Positions 8,020-14,966 of a stretch of 35,925 bases of DNA are shown here, in pieces. The translations under genes and the position numbers were made by a program. The stretch comes from Clostridium sp. 26_21 (GTDB taxonomy: Bacteria; Bacillota; Clostridia; TANB77; CAG-508): positions 4,353-40,277 of the forward strand of contig MNRO01000012.1 of the NCBI GenBank assembly GCA_001915995.1, given 5' to 3'. Every line of letters begins with the position of its first letter. Positions within the stretch are counted from its first letter, which is position 1. Under the pieces are notes generated by a model. The model searched no databases and was not told the DNA's origin. It was given only the letters and a program-made list of their open reading frames with translations.

Positions 8020-9222
8020 CTAAAACCCAATAATCTCATTATAACAGCTAATAGCAAAATTATCAGTCATACCAGAAATATAATAAATAATAGCCTTATA
8101 AAAATCCGTGGAAACAGACATATCAAAAACAACTTTATTTTTCAAATTAGAATTAGACCTATCAGTTAAATTCCAATATTTCTTAATCCAATCAACAAAA
8201 CTAGAAATAAGAACAGGATAGAAAACCTTAATAGAATTCAATTTCTCCAAAGTATTTTCATTATCATAACATTCAGCCAAAACATTAAAAATCTGATTAA
8301 TAACAAGCCTAAAATAATCAAAAGGATATTGAAGATGTTTGTTAAAATAAATATGTTCATAATTAAACTTTTTAATATCATTTAACAATTTCAAATTTTC
8401 ATCAGAAAAACGAAGACCATTTTCAGGTGAAGAATTTGAACAAATATCATAAATTAAAGTATTAATAATATTAGAATTATTAATCTTTTGAGATTTATCA
8501 TATTTTAATAAATCGTAAAGTTCATCTAAATGATTATCAATAATATGTAAATATATTGCATCTTCAATATCACGAATTATATAAGAAATTTTATCAGAAA
8601 TTTTTACTACACAGCCTTCCCAAGTATAAGGGCTATATTGATTAGGATAAGTATAAGTACTTAAAGCAATATAATTATTTCGAGGTTTTATACAATTTTC
8701 ATCAATTTCACCACAGTGTGAAATAATACCATCTCTAACAGCATAGGTTAAATTCATGTTTTCAAAATTAGAATTACAATCTTCTAATAATTCAATATTA
8801 TCAACAATATTAACACCATTTTTTTCATGCCAAAAAGAATCTCCAATATATTTTTTTGATATTTCAGATAAAATTCTTTCGCCTTGGTGACCAAAGGGTG
8901 CATGGCCTAAATCATGTCCAATAGAAATGGCTTTAGTTAATTCTGTATTTAAACCTAATGTATTAGAGATAGTGTAGCTAATAGAATCAACATGGCTAAC
9001 ATGTTCCATTCTTGTACAGATATGATCACTTGTAGGTGAAAAAAATACTTGTGTTTTATGTTTCATTCTTTTATAAGCATTTGAATGTAAAATTCTATTG
9101 TAATCACGTTCAAAATCACTTCTTAAATCATTTTCTCTCTTATAGATTTCTTTTTCTCTATGTATTAAATTGTTCCATTTTGGATTATTAATATCAGCTT
9201 TTTCATTTATAAATCTTTTCAT
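8020..9222 (-). CDS. dGTPase-like HD-domain dNTP triphosphohydrolase
   Basis: 400 aa. The family hydrolyses dGTP or other dNTPs to the nucleoside and triphosphate in the cytosol. The N-terminal motif is characteristic: YNRILHSNAYKRMKHKTQVF, then H74 (RMEH), H103-D104 with GHDLGHAPFGHQGE, and a later Asp in KISDKISYIIRDIEDA, which complete the HD metal site. Length is within the family range. GAAAGGA upstream of the ATG supports the start. It is transcribed towards the CRISPR array and has its own terminator, so it is not part of the cas operon. dGTPases serve dNTP balance, and some members limit phage by depleting dNTPs; its position next to CRISPR allows but does not show a defence role. Confidence 0.85.
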   Translation of the reverse strand: MKRFINEKADINNPKWNNLIHREKEIYKRENDLRSDFERDYNRILHSNAYKRMKHKTQVFFSPTSDHICTRMEHVSHVDSISYTISNTLGLNTELTKAISIGHDLGHAPFGHQGERILSEISKKYIGDSFWHEKNGVNIVDNIELLEDCNSNFENMNLTYAVRDGIISHCGEIDENCIKPRNNYIALSTYTYPNQYSPYTWEGCVVKISDKISYIIRDIEDAIYLHIIDNHLDELYDLLKYDKSQKINNSNIINTLIYDICSNSSPENGLRFSDENLKLLNDIKKFNYEHIYFNKHLQYPFDYFRLVINQIFNVLAECYDNENTLEKLNSIKVFYPVLISSFVDWIKKYWNLTDRSNSNLKNKVVFDMSVSTDFYKAIIYYISGMTDNFAISCYNEIIGF

Positions 9223-9253
9223 AAAATCAATCCTTTCAAAATGATGTAGTAAG

Positions 9254-9282
9254 ATTATACAATAAAATTAATAAAAAATCTA
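9254..9282 (-). promoter_or_regulatory. Candidate promoter of the dGTPase-like gene
   Basis: On the minus strand a perfect TATAAT (plus coordinates 9254-9259) is preceded at 17 bases by TAGATT (9277-9282), a weak -35. It lies about 30 bases upstream of the start codon. Confidence 0.45.
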
Positions 9283-9395
9283 GATAATAGATTGAGTTAG
9301 AAGTATAAAATATTTACAATGCGAAGAATAAAAAGTAAAATAGTATCAAATTTATAAAATAAGTAAAAACAAAAAGCATATTCAAAAAAATATAT

Positions 9396-9402
9396 CGTCG
9401 AA
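9396..9402 (+). promoter_or_regulatory. Possible 0A-box-like site
   Basis: CGTCGAA differs at one base from the Spo0A box TGTCGAA and lies just upstream of the candidate promoter of a response regulator with a Spo0A-type output domain. A six-of-seven match is weak evidence on its own; the location is what makes it worth recording. Confidence 0.22.
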
Positions 9403-9410
9403 TATAGTAT

Positions 9411-9439
9411 TTTACAAGAAATTATGATATTATTAATAT
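9411..9439 (+). promoter_or_regulatory. Candidate promoter of the Spo0A-like regulator
   Basis: TTTACA at 9411-9416, 17-base spacer, TAATAT at 9434-9439, about 50 bases before the ATG. Confidence 0.45.
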
Positions 9440-9490
9440 TTATAAAAGGAATAAATCCTAAAACAAAATTAAAGAAAGGAATGTGGAATT

Positions 9491-10282
9491 ATGGAAGCAA
9501 AACCTATGAAAATTTTGATTATAGAGGACGATATTAATGATTGTAACAATTTTATTAATTGTGTAAAAAATAGAAATGATGTAGAAATTGTTGCAATAAC
9601 AGATTCAGACATAGATGGATTAAGATATGCTAAAACATTAAGACCAGAAGGAATTGTTTTGGATTTAGAGCTGAATAATAGTTCATCTGGCAATGTAGAT
9701 TCTTTGGATTTTGTTACAGATTTACAAGCTCTAAATTTAGAATATATGCCAATAGTAATAGTTACAACACATGTTAATTCGAAAAGAACATATGATATTT
9801 TACATAGAGAAGGTGTTGATTTTATATTGTATAAAGATCATCCAAATTATTCTGCAAATTTAGTATTGAATCATTTTATAAGTATGAGACAAAGCGAACT
9901 GAGTAGAAGTGACAAAAAATCAGTGGAAGATGAGTTGAAAGATAGAAAGAGTAGAATTTCTAGTTGTATTAACAGTGAACTAGAGCTAATTGGAATAACT
10001 TCAAAATTAAAAGGAAAACAATATATTCATGATGCAATTTTATATTTAATTGAAAATGAGAATGATAATTCTAATCTTATAGCATATTTATCTAAAATAC
10101 ACAAAAAATCTGCAACAACAATTACAAATGGAATACAAAATGCAATTTTTCATGCATGGAGAATTACACCAATTGAAGATTTGACAAAATATTATACTGC
10201 AAGAGTTAATTATGAAACAGGAGTACCAACTCCTATGGAATTTATATATTATTATAAAGATAAAGTAAAGACAATGATTTAA
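9491..10282 (+). CDS. Response regulator with Spo0A-type DNA-binding domain
   Basis: 263 aa. Residues 6-125 are a receiver domain: acidic pair in IIEDD (12-14), phosphoacceptor D58 (GIVLDLEL), T92-T93 (IVTTH) and K115 (FILYKD). Residues about 160-260 resemble the Spo0A C-terminal domain: a GI-x-x-x-LKGKQYIHDAI segment, then KIHKKSATTITNGIQNAIFHAW, then PTPMEFIYYYKDKVK, matching the order of conserved Spo0A blocks (IKGYQYLREAI, SRVERAIRHAIEVAW, PTNSEFI). It is not Spo0A itself: the recognition-helix residues SRVER are replaced by TITNG and the receiver is divergent. It is probably a paralogous transcription factor responding to a kinase, perhaps the GHKL kinase downstream. AGAAAGGA at 9474-9481 supports the start. 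Confidence 0.75.
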   Translation: MEAKPMKILIIEDDINDCNNFINCVKNRNDVEIVAITDSDIDGLRYAKTLRPEGIVLDLELNNSSSGNVDSLDFVTDLQALNLEYMPIVIVTTHVNSKRTYDILHREGVDFILYKDHPNYSANLVLNHFISMRQSELSRSDKKSVEDELKDRKSRISSCINSELELIGITSKLKGKQYIHDAILYLIENENDNSNLIAYLSKIHKKSATTITNGIQNAIFHAWRITPIEDLTKYYTARVNYETGVPTPMEFIYYYKDKVKTMI

Positions 10283-10287
10283 AGAGA

Positions 10288-10319
10288 AGAACTGATAGTA
10301 TTAATCAGTTCTTTTTTTT
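10288..10319 (+). terminator. Terminator of the Spo0A-like regulator
   Basis: AGAACTGAT (10288-10296) pairs with ATCAGTTCT (10304-10312), followed by a run of T. It begins five bases after the stop codon. Confidence 0.9.
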
Positions 10320-10513
10320 ATACAAAAAATAGAAATAAAAATAATATTATATGGTTTTTAATAGAAAAACTTGAAAATATTATGATTAAAGATTTTTATA
10401 AAATAAAAAAGTTTGGATTTATAAAATAAATAGTAAATGTAAAATAATGTAAAAAATAAAACTAAAAAAACTAAAAAAAAATAAAAAATAATGAATATTT
10501 TCTATCACCAAAA

Positions 10514-10549
10514 ACCGCTGATATCAAGAGATACAGTGGTATTTTTATT
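10514..10549 (+). terminator. Second hairpin with T run, function uncertain
   Basis: ACCGCTGATATC (10514-10525) folds on GATACAGTGGT (10530-10540) with an AAGA loop, one bulged A and one G-U pair, then ATTTTTATT. It is flanked by A on the 5' side, so it could terminate in either direction. It stands over 190 bases after the previous terminator with no recognisable gene between: 10320-10513 is A-rich and I see nothing else in it. Confidence 0.45.
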
Positions 10550-10602
10550 ATAACAAAACATTACAGACCGTGCACAAAAGATAAAAAGGTGGTGGAAAGA
10601 TT

Positions 10603-10650
10603 ATGGATTGGTGGGATCTATGGGTTTTATGGTTAAAAAAATTTATTTAA
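10603..10650 (+). CDS. Candidate 15-residue Trp-rich leaderless peptide
   Basis: ATG 10603 opens a 15-codon frame, MDWWDLWVLWLKKFI, ending TAA at 10648-10650. It has an excellent ribosome site: AAGGTGGTGG at 10586-10595, one mismatch from AAGGAGGTG, with a 7-base gap to the ATG. A strong terminator begins 16 bases after the stop, so ribosome site, frame and terminator form a compact unit. The peptide has four Trp, two Asp near the N-terminus and KKFI at the end, with no signal peptide or leader. It could be a secreted signal, a PSM-like or membrane-active peptide, or a type I toxin. It lies between a response regulator and a membrane histidine kinase. No clear promoter was found. Translation is not proven. 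Confidence 0.45.
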   Translation: MDWWDLWVLWLKKFI

Positions 10651-10665
10651 AAAACCAATAATAGA

Positions 10666-10707
10666 AATAAAAGTGAAATGTTTTTGCATTTTACTTTTAT
10701 TTTTTTG
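10666..10707 (+). terminator. Strong terminator after the small peptide frame
   Basis: A 15-base arm at 10666-10680 (AATAAAAGTGAAATG) pairs, with one G-U, to CATTTTACTTTTATT at 10687-10701, loop TTTTTG, followed by T to 10707. It ends a transcript that can only be the short unit containing the 15-codon frame or read-through from the regulator. Confidence 0.9.
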
Positions 10708-10733
10708 GCTTAAAAATGTTTTTATAAATATAA

Positions 10734-10762
10734 TTGAAGAAATATTCTATTTATTATATAAT
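10734..10762 (+). promoter_or_regulatory. Promoter of the GHKL kinase
   Basis: TTGAAG at 10734-10739, 17-base spacer, perfect TATAAT at 10757-10762. The start site would lie only about 14 bases before the ATG, right at the AAAGGAGG ribosome site, giving a very short 5' leader. The kinase can therefore be expressed apart from the genes upstream. Confidence 0.65.
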
Positions 10763-10782
10763 TAAATAAAAAGGAGGAAAAC

Positions 10783-12225
10783 ATGTTTGAAGATGTAGCT
10801 GAATATGTAAGTAATAATTTAGAAATACAATTAGGAATTATAAAAATAGTTTATATATTTATTTGCTCTTATTTTTGTAATATTAAAATATTGGATCAAA
10901 AAATAAAATTAAATTTTAAATCTATTTTTAAATTTATTTTGATAGTGTTTAACTCTATTCTATTTGCAGTTGTAAGATATGAAATAAGTTATGGAATTAG
11001 TATATTAGGTTGGATTTTTATGACAGCAATAATATTTAATAAAAATGAAATAAGAAAAAGTGTATTTACTACATTAGTTTCTTTGAGTATTAATTATATA
11101 ATTTTATTAATTTCTACTACGATAAATTTTATTATAAATATTATATTTGGTATAAATTCTAATATTATTAATATAGTATTGATTTTTATAATTCATATAA
11201 CATTATTAATTTTATTTTTTAATGTAAAAAAGTTTAAATATGGAATATCTTCATTAAAGAATATACAGCAAAATGAATATATTGATATACTAATTTTAAC
11301 AATATCATCAATAATTTTATTTTCATGTATATTATTATCAAAGTTACAAGTAACCAAAAGTATATCTATAGGATTTATAATATTTTCTATATCAATGATT
11401 ATAACTATTTTTAAATCTCTTCAATTATACTACAAACAACAAATGTTAATAAAAGACCTAAACGAAACAAGAGAAGAACTAGAAAAGAAGAAAAAAGAAA
11501 TAGCAGAATTAGAAGCGGAAAATATAGAAATAAGTAAAAAGAGACATACAATAGTGCATAAGCAGAAATCATTAGAACATAAACTAGAAGAAATAATCAC
11601 AAAAACAGAAATAAGTTCAGAAGAAGTAGCAGAAGTAAGAGAAAGAATAAAGAAATTAAACAATGAAATATATGATAAAGAAAAAGTAACAGAATTAGAC
11701 AAGACAGGAATAACAAATATAGATGATATGTTAAAATACATGCAAGACGAATGTATCAAGAATCAGATTTCTTTCACATTAAAACTTACAGGAAATATTC
11801 ATTATATGATTAATAATTTTATATCAAAAGATGATTTAGAAACATTATTAGCAGATCATATAAAAGATGCAATAATAGCCATTAATCATACAGATAACAT
11901 AAATAGAAGTATTTTAGTAAGACTTGGAGAGATAGATAGAATGTATGGATTGTATATTTATGATTCTGGAATAGAATTCAAAAAAGAAGTGCTAGAAAAT
12001 CTCGGAAACAAACCATTTACTACATATGAAAGTGAAGGCGGAACAGGTATGGGATTTATGAATACTTTTGACACTCTACGAAAATATAAAGCAAGCCTAA
12101 TTATTGAAGAATTTAATGAGCCTAAACCAGATAATTATACTAAACTAATTGCAATAAAATTTGATAATAATAACAAATTCGAAATAAAATCATATAGAAA
12201 AATAGAGATAAAAAAGAAAATATAA
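10783..12225 (+). CDS. Multi-pass membrane sensor histidine kinase of the GHKL type
   Basis: 480 aa. Residues 15-213 hold about seven hydrophobic segments, an AgrC-like polytopic sensor rather than a two-helix sensor with an extracellular loop. Residues 220-300 are a charged coiled coil containing H255 (KKRHTIVHKQ), the best candidate for the phosphoacceptor. The ATPase domain follows: N-box-like LADHIKDAIIAIN at 356-368, G1 as YDSGIEF (D394, G396) and G2 as GGTGMGFMNTF (419-429). The N-box has Asp where Asn is usual. AAAGGAGG before the ATG is strong. The partner could be the Spo0A-like regulator 500 bases upstream; the ligand is unknown, and the small peptide between them is a possibility. 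Terminator follows directly. Confidence 0.8.
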   Translation: MFEDVAEYVSNNLEIQLGIIKIVYIFICSYFCNIKILDQKIKLNFKSIFKFILIVFNSILFAVVRYEISYGISILGWIFMTAIIFNKNEIRKSVFTTLVSLSINYIILLISTTINFIINIIFGINSNIINIVLIFIIHITLLILFFNVKKFKYGISSLKNIQQNEYIDILILTISSIILFSCILLSKLQVTKSISIGFIIFSISMIITIFKSLQLYYKQQMLIKDLNETREELEKKKKEIAELEAENIEISKKRHTIVHKQKSLEHKLEEIITKTEISSEEVAEVRERIKKLNNEIYDKEKVTELDKTGITNIDDMLKYMQDECIKNQISFTLKLTGNIHYMINNFISKDDLETLLADHIKDAIIAINHTDNINRSILVRLGEIDRMYGLYIYDSGIEFKKEVLENLGNKPFTTYESEGGTGMGFMNTFDTLRKYKASLIIEEFNEPKPDNYTKLIAIKFDNNNKFEIKSYRKIEIKKKI

Positions 12226-12230
12226 TGAAG

Positions 12231-12275
12231 AAAAAAGCATAAAAATTAGGTGAAATCTAAAATTTATGCTTTTTT
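12231..12275. terminator. Bidirectional terminator between convergent genes
   Basis: AAAAAAGCATAAAAATT and AATTTATGCTTTTTT form a hairpin with a small bulge and A/T runs on either side. It serves the kinase gene on the plus strand and the radical SAM gene (stop at 12292) on the minus strand. Confidence 0.8.
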
Positions 12276-12291
12276 ATTAAATTTTAAGAAT

Positions 12292-13224
12292 TTAAACATA
12301 GAATTTTCCTTGCCACAAATCATTATCACGAAGATATTTATCAAGACCATTCATAATCCATTTTTTATGAGAATTCCAATCTGGAGCAACAAGCAAATCT
12401 TTAGGAGCATCACCTGAAACACGATGAATAACAATATTAGGATTAATATGTGATAAAATATATCCAGCACATTCTAAATAATATTCAAGAGAAATAGGAG
12501 TATATGTTCCATTATAATACATATTAGCTAAAACAGTATTTTCAACAACATAAGTACAATGAATTTTTAAACCTTGAATATTATGATTATTAATAAAATT
12601 AACAGTATTTTTTATATCATCAAAAGATTCATTAGGCAATCCAACCATAATATGTGTAACAACATCAATATTATACTTATTAAGTAAATCAACAGCTTTA
12701 GAAAATTGTTGTGAAGAATAACCTCTATTAATTAATTTACCAGTTTCATCATTAGAGGTTTGTAAACCAAGTTCAACCCAAACATAATATTTATCACAAT
12801 AAGATTTTAAAAGTTTGCAAATATCTTCATTTATACAATCAGGACGAGTTGCGACAGCCAAAGCAACAATTCTATTATCAATTAAAGCAGAATCATATTT
12901 AAGTTTTAAATTAGAAATAGAATCATAAGTATTAGTAAAACTTTGAAAATATGCTATAAATTTATTTGCTCTTTCTGCTTTATATGTTGTAAAATAATTT
13001 TTTACTTGGTCTGAAATAAAATTTTCAATAGTATGTGAATTAGAGCAAAATTTTATATGATCACCAGAACCACGTTCACTACAAAAAATACAGCCACCAT
13101 TACTAATAGAACCATCTCTATTTGGACAAGAAAATCCACCATCAATACAAATTTTTAAAGTTCTTTCACCAAATTTATCTTTCAAATATTTATTTAAATG
13201 TTTATATCTTTCTAAATTTTCCAT
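12292..13224 (-). CDS. Radical SAM protein of the TIGR01212/YtqA type
   Basis: 310 aa. The N-terminus RYKHLNKYLKDKFGE...ICIDGGFSCPNRDG matches the YtqA-like family. The Fe-S cysteines are C33, C45 and C48 in the spaced arrangement typical of Elp3-like radical SAM enzymes (CPNRDG...GGCIFC). The rest has the barrel motifs VALAVATRPDCI, WVELGLQTSNDET and DVVTHIMVGLPNES, also Elp3-like. The substrate of the family is not something I can state with confidence. No ribosome site precedes the ATG and a promoter lies 10 bases upstream, so the mRNA may be leaderless. The start matches the family N-terminus. It is convergent with the GHKL kinase gene and divergent from the YihY gene. Confidence 0.88.
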   Translation of the reverse strand: MENLERYKHLNKYLKDKFGERTLKICIDGGFSCPNRDGSISNGGCIFCSERGSGDHIKFCSNSHTIENFISDQVKNYFTTYKAERANKFIAYFQSFTNTYDSISNLKLKYDSALIDNRIVALAVATRPDCINEDICKLLKSYCDKYYVWVELGLQTSNDETGKLINRGYSSQQFSKAVDLLNKYNIDVVTHIMVGLPNESFDDIKNTVNFINNHNIQGLKIHCTYVVENTVLANMYYNGTYTPISLEYYLECAGYILSHINPNIVIHRVSGDAPKDLLVAPDWNSHKKWIMNGLDKYLRDNDLWQGKFYV

Positions 13225-13233
13225 AATAAAAAT

Positions 13234-13262
13234 AGTATAACATAAAAGCTTGAAAAAGCCAA
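13234..13262 (-). promoter_or_regulatory. Promoter of the radical SAM gene, giving a near-leaderless mRNA
   Basis: On the minus strand TTGGCT (plus 13257-13262), 17-base spacer, TATACT (plus 13234-13239). Only nine bases separate the -10 from the ATG, so transcription would begin about one to three bases before the start codon. Confidence 0.6.
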
Positions 13263-13278
13263 GATTATAATATATAAT
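13250..13278 (+). promoter_or_regulatory. Promoter of the YihY-family gene
   Basis: TTGAAA at 13250-13255, 17-base spacer, perfect TATAAT at 13273-13278. It interlocks with the divergent promoter on the other strand: the two -35 hexamers are separated by a single base. Confidence 0.65.
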
Positions 13279-13325
13279 AACACCATATTTTTTATATTAA
13301 GATATAAAAATTTTAGGAGAAATTT

Positions 13326-14141
13326 ATGATAAGAGAAAAAATCAATGAATTATCTAAAAATATGAAAGAAGATCATATAAGCGAAAGTTCAGCACAATGT
13401 GCATATTATACAATATTATCATTTATACCATTTATAATGTTAGTAATAACACTTATACAATATACAGGAATTGAGCCACAAACACTATTTGATGTAATTT
13501 CTAAAATAATTCCATCAAGTATGAGTGAGATGATATTAGGAATTGTACAAGAAGTATATTCAAAATCAATAGGTACAATTTCAATTTCTGTAATATTTAC
13601 AATTTGGGCGGCAGGAAAAGGATTATATGCATTGACAAAAGGATTACAGATTGTGTATAATACAGACGATAAAGAAGAAACATCATATTTATATACAAGA
13701 GTAAAAGCTGTTATTGAAACAATAGTATTTATAGTATTGTTTGTAATGGGACTAACATTATTAGTATTTGGTAATGGAATTATAAGTATAATAAAAGAAA
13801 AATTTGGAACATTAGAAAATTACAATTTAATTTCATCAATAGCAACAGAAATTGGATTGATTTTTGTAACATTTATTGTATTTATATTATTATATAAATT
13901 TATGCCAAAACATAAAAAGACATTAAAAACTCAAGTATATGGGGCAATATTTGGAGCAATAGCATTAAATGTAATTTCATTTGTATTTTCAAGATATTTA
14001 ACAATATTTAAAGGATTTTCAATAACATATGGAAGTTTAACAACATTAATGTTAATAATGATGTGGACATATTCATGTTTCTATGCATTATTTTTAGGAG
14101 CTGAATTAAATAAAATATTAAACCAAAAAAAGGAGAATTAG
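13326..14141 (+). CDS. YihY/BrkB-family inner-membrane protein
   Basis: 271 aa with about six membrane segments. The order of motifs fits the YihY/virulence-factor BrkB family: SSAQCAYYTILSFIPFIMLVITL near the N-terminus, FTIWAAGKGLYALTKGLQIVYN in the middle and AIFGAIALNVISFVFSRY then YGSLTTLMLIMMWTYSCFYALFLGAELN at the end. The name reflects an old misassignment as ribonuclease BN; the transport or envelope role is not firmly known. AGGAGA before the ATG supports the start. The next gene begins one base after its stop, so the two form an operon. Confidence 0.88.
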   Translation: MIREKINELSKNMKEDHISESSAQCAYYTILSFIPFIMLVITLIQYTGIEPQTLFDVISKIIPSSMSEMILGIVQEVYSKSIGTISISVIFTIWAAGKGLYALTKGLQIVYNTDDKEETSYLYTRVKAVIETIVFIVLFVMGLTLLVFGNGIISIIKEKFGTLENYNLISSIATEIGLIFVTFIVFILLYKFMPKHKKTLKTQVYGAIFGAIALNVISFVFSRYLTIFKGFSITYGSLTTLMLIMMWTYSCFYALFLGAELNKILNQKKEN

Positions 14142-14142
14142 A

Positions 14143-14853
14143 ATGAATATTGACGAAGTAAAAATATATGTATTAGTATTTTTCATATATGCATTTGCTG
14201 GCTGGGTAATGGAAACAACATCAATTTCAATTAGAAATAAAAAGTTTGTAAATAGAGGTTTTTTAATTGGACCTGTTTGTCCAATATATGGATATGGGGT
14301 AGTATTAGTAAGCTTGTTATTACAAAAATATCAAAATGATATAATAGTAACATTTTTTATGTCAATAATAATATGTGGTTTTCTAGAATATTTTACAAGT
14401 TATTTTATGGAAGTAATATTTAAAGCAAGATGGTGGGATTATAGCCAAAGAAAATTTAACATTAATGGTAGAGTTTGCTTACAAAATTTAGTATTATTTG
14501 GACTAGCAAGTTGTGTAATAATATATGTAACAAATCCATTTATAATAAAACATTTAAAAATGATACCAGGCATGGTACAAAATGTATTGATTGGAGCATT
14601 ATTGGTAGTTCATTTAGTTGATAATATTGTATCATATAAGATTATACTTAACTTGAAAAAGGTATCAAATGAAATTAAAGATGATACAATTGAAATTTCT
14701 GAAAAGGTTAAAAATATTATACATAATAAATCTAGATTATATAGAAGATTGGTAAATGCATTCCCTAATATAAAAGAGAAAGTTCAATTTAAAAAGTGGA
14801 CTTTGAAAGAAAAATTAGAAGATATAAAGAAACAAATCAAAAAAGAAGCATAG
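14143..14853 (+). CDS. CmpB-type putative ABC transporter permease (PF06541-like)
   Basis: 236 aa with about five membrane segments and a basic cytoplasmic tail from about residue 175. Diagnostic features are FFIYAFAGWVMETT near the N-terminus, NRGFLIGPVCPIYGYGVV and LEYFTSYFMEVIFKARWWDYSQRKFNINGRV (in parts), which match the family annotated as a putative ABC permease. No ATPase partner is adjacent, and transport activity is not established. The stop codon lies in the terminator hairpin. It is likely co-transcribed with the YihY-family gene, one base upstream. Confidence 0.82.
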   Translation: MNIDEVKIYVLVFFIYAFAGWVMETTSISIRNKKFVNRGFLIGPVCPIYGYGVVLVSLLLQKYQNDIIVTFFMSIIICGFLEYFTSYFMEVIFKARWWDYSQRKFNINGRVCLQNLVLFGLASCVIIYVTNPFIIKHLKMIPGMVQNVLIGALLVVHLVDNIVSYKIILNLKKVSNEIKDDTIEISEKVKNIIHNKSRLYRRLVNAFPNIKEKVQFKKWTLKEKLEDIKKQIKKEA

Positions 14854-14867
14854 AGCTTCTTTTTTTG
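14841..14867 (+). terminator. Terminator of the membrane-protein pair
   Basis: AAAAGAAGC (14841-14849) pairs with GCTTCTTTT (14855-14863), loop ATAGA, followed by T. The hairpin includes the last codons and stop of the gene. Confidence 0.9.
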
Positions 14868-14924
14868 CACTCATCATTCCAAAATGACCAATTATACTAA
14901 AACAATAGAAAAAAATTAAAAGTA

Positions 14925-14933
14925 TGATATAAT
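14925..14933 (+). promoter_or_regulatory. Extended -10 promoter of the ABC exporter
   Basis: TGATATAAT is an extended -10 (TGn plus perfect TATAAT) 33 bases before the ATG. The -35 region is poor, which extended -10 promoters tolerate. Confidence 0.55.
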
Positions 14934-14966
14934 AAAAACATCAATTAGAAGAAAGGGGAAAATAAA

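Noticed and set aside
10603..10650. AgrD-type autoinducing peptide precursor
   Set aside because: AgrD precursors are about three times longer, need a Cys or Ser thiolactone site and an AgrB protease. None is present, so only a generic leaderless peptide is proposed.
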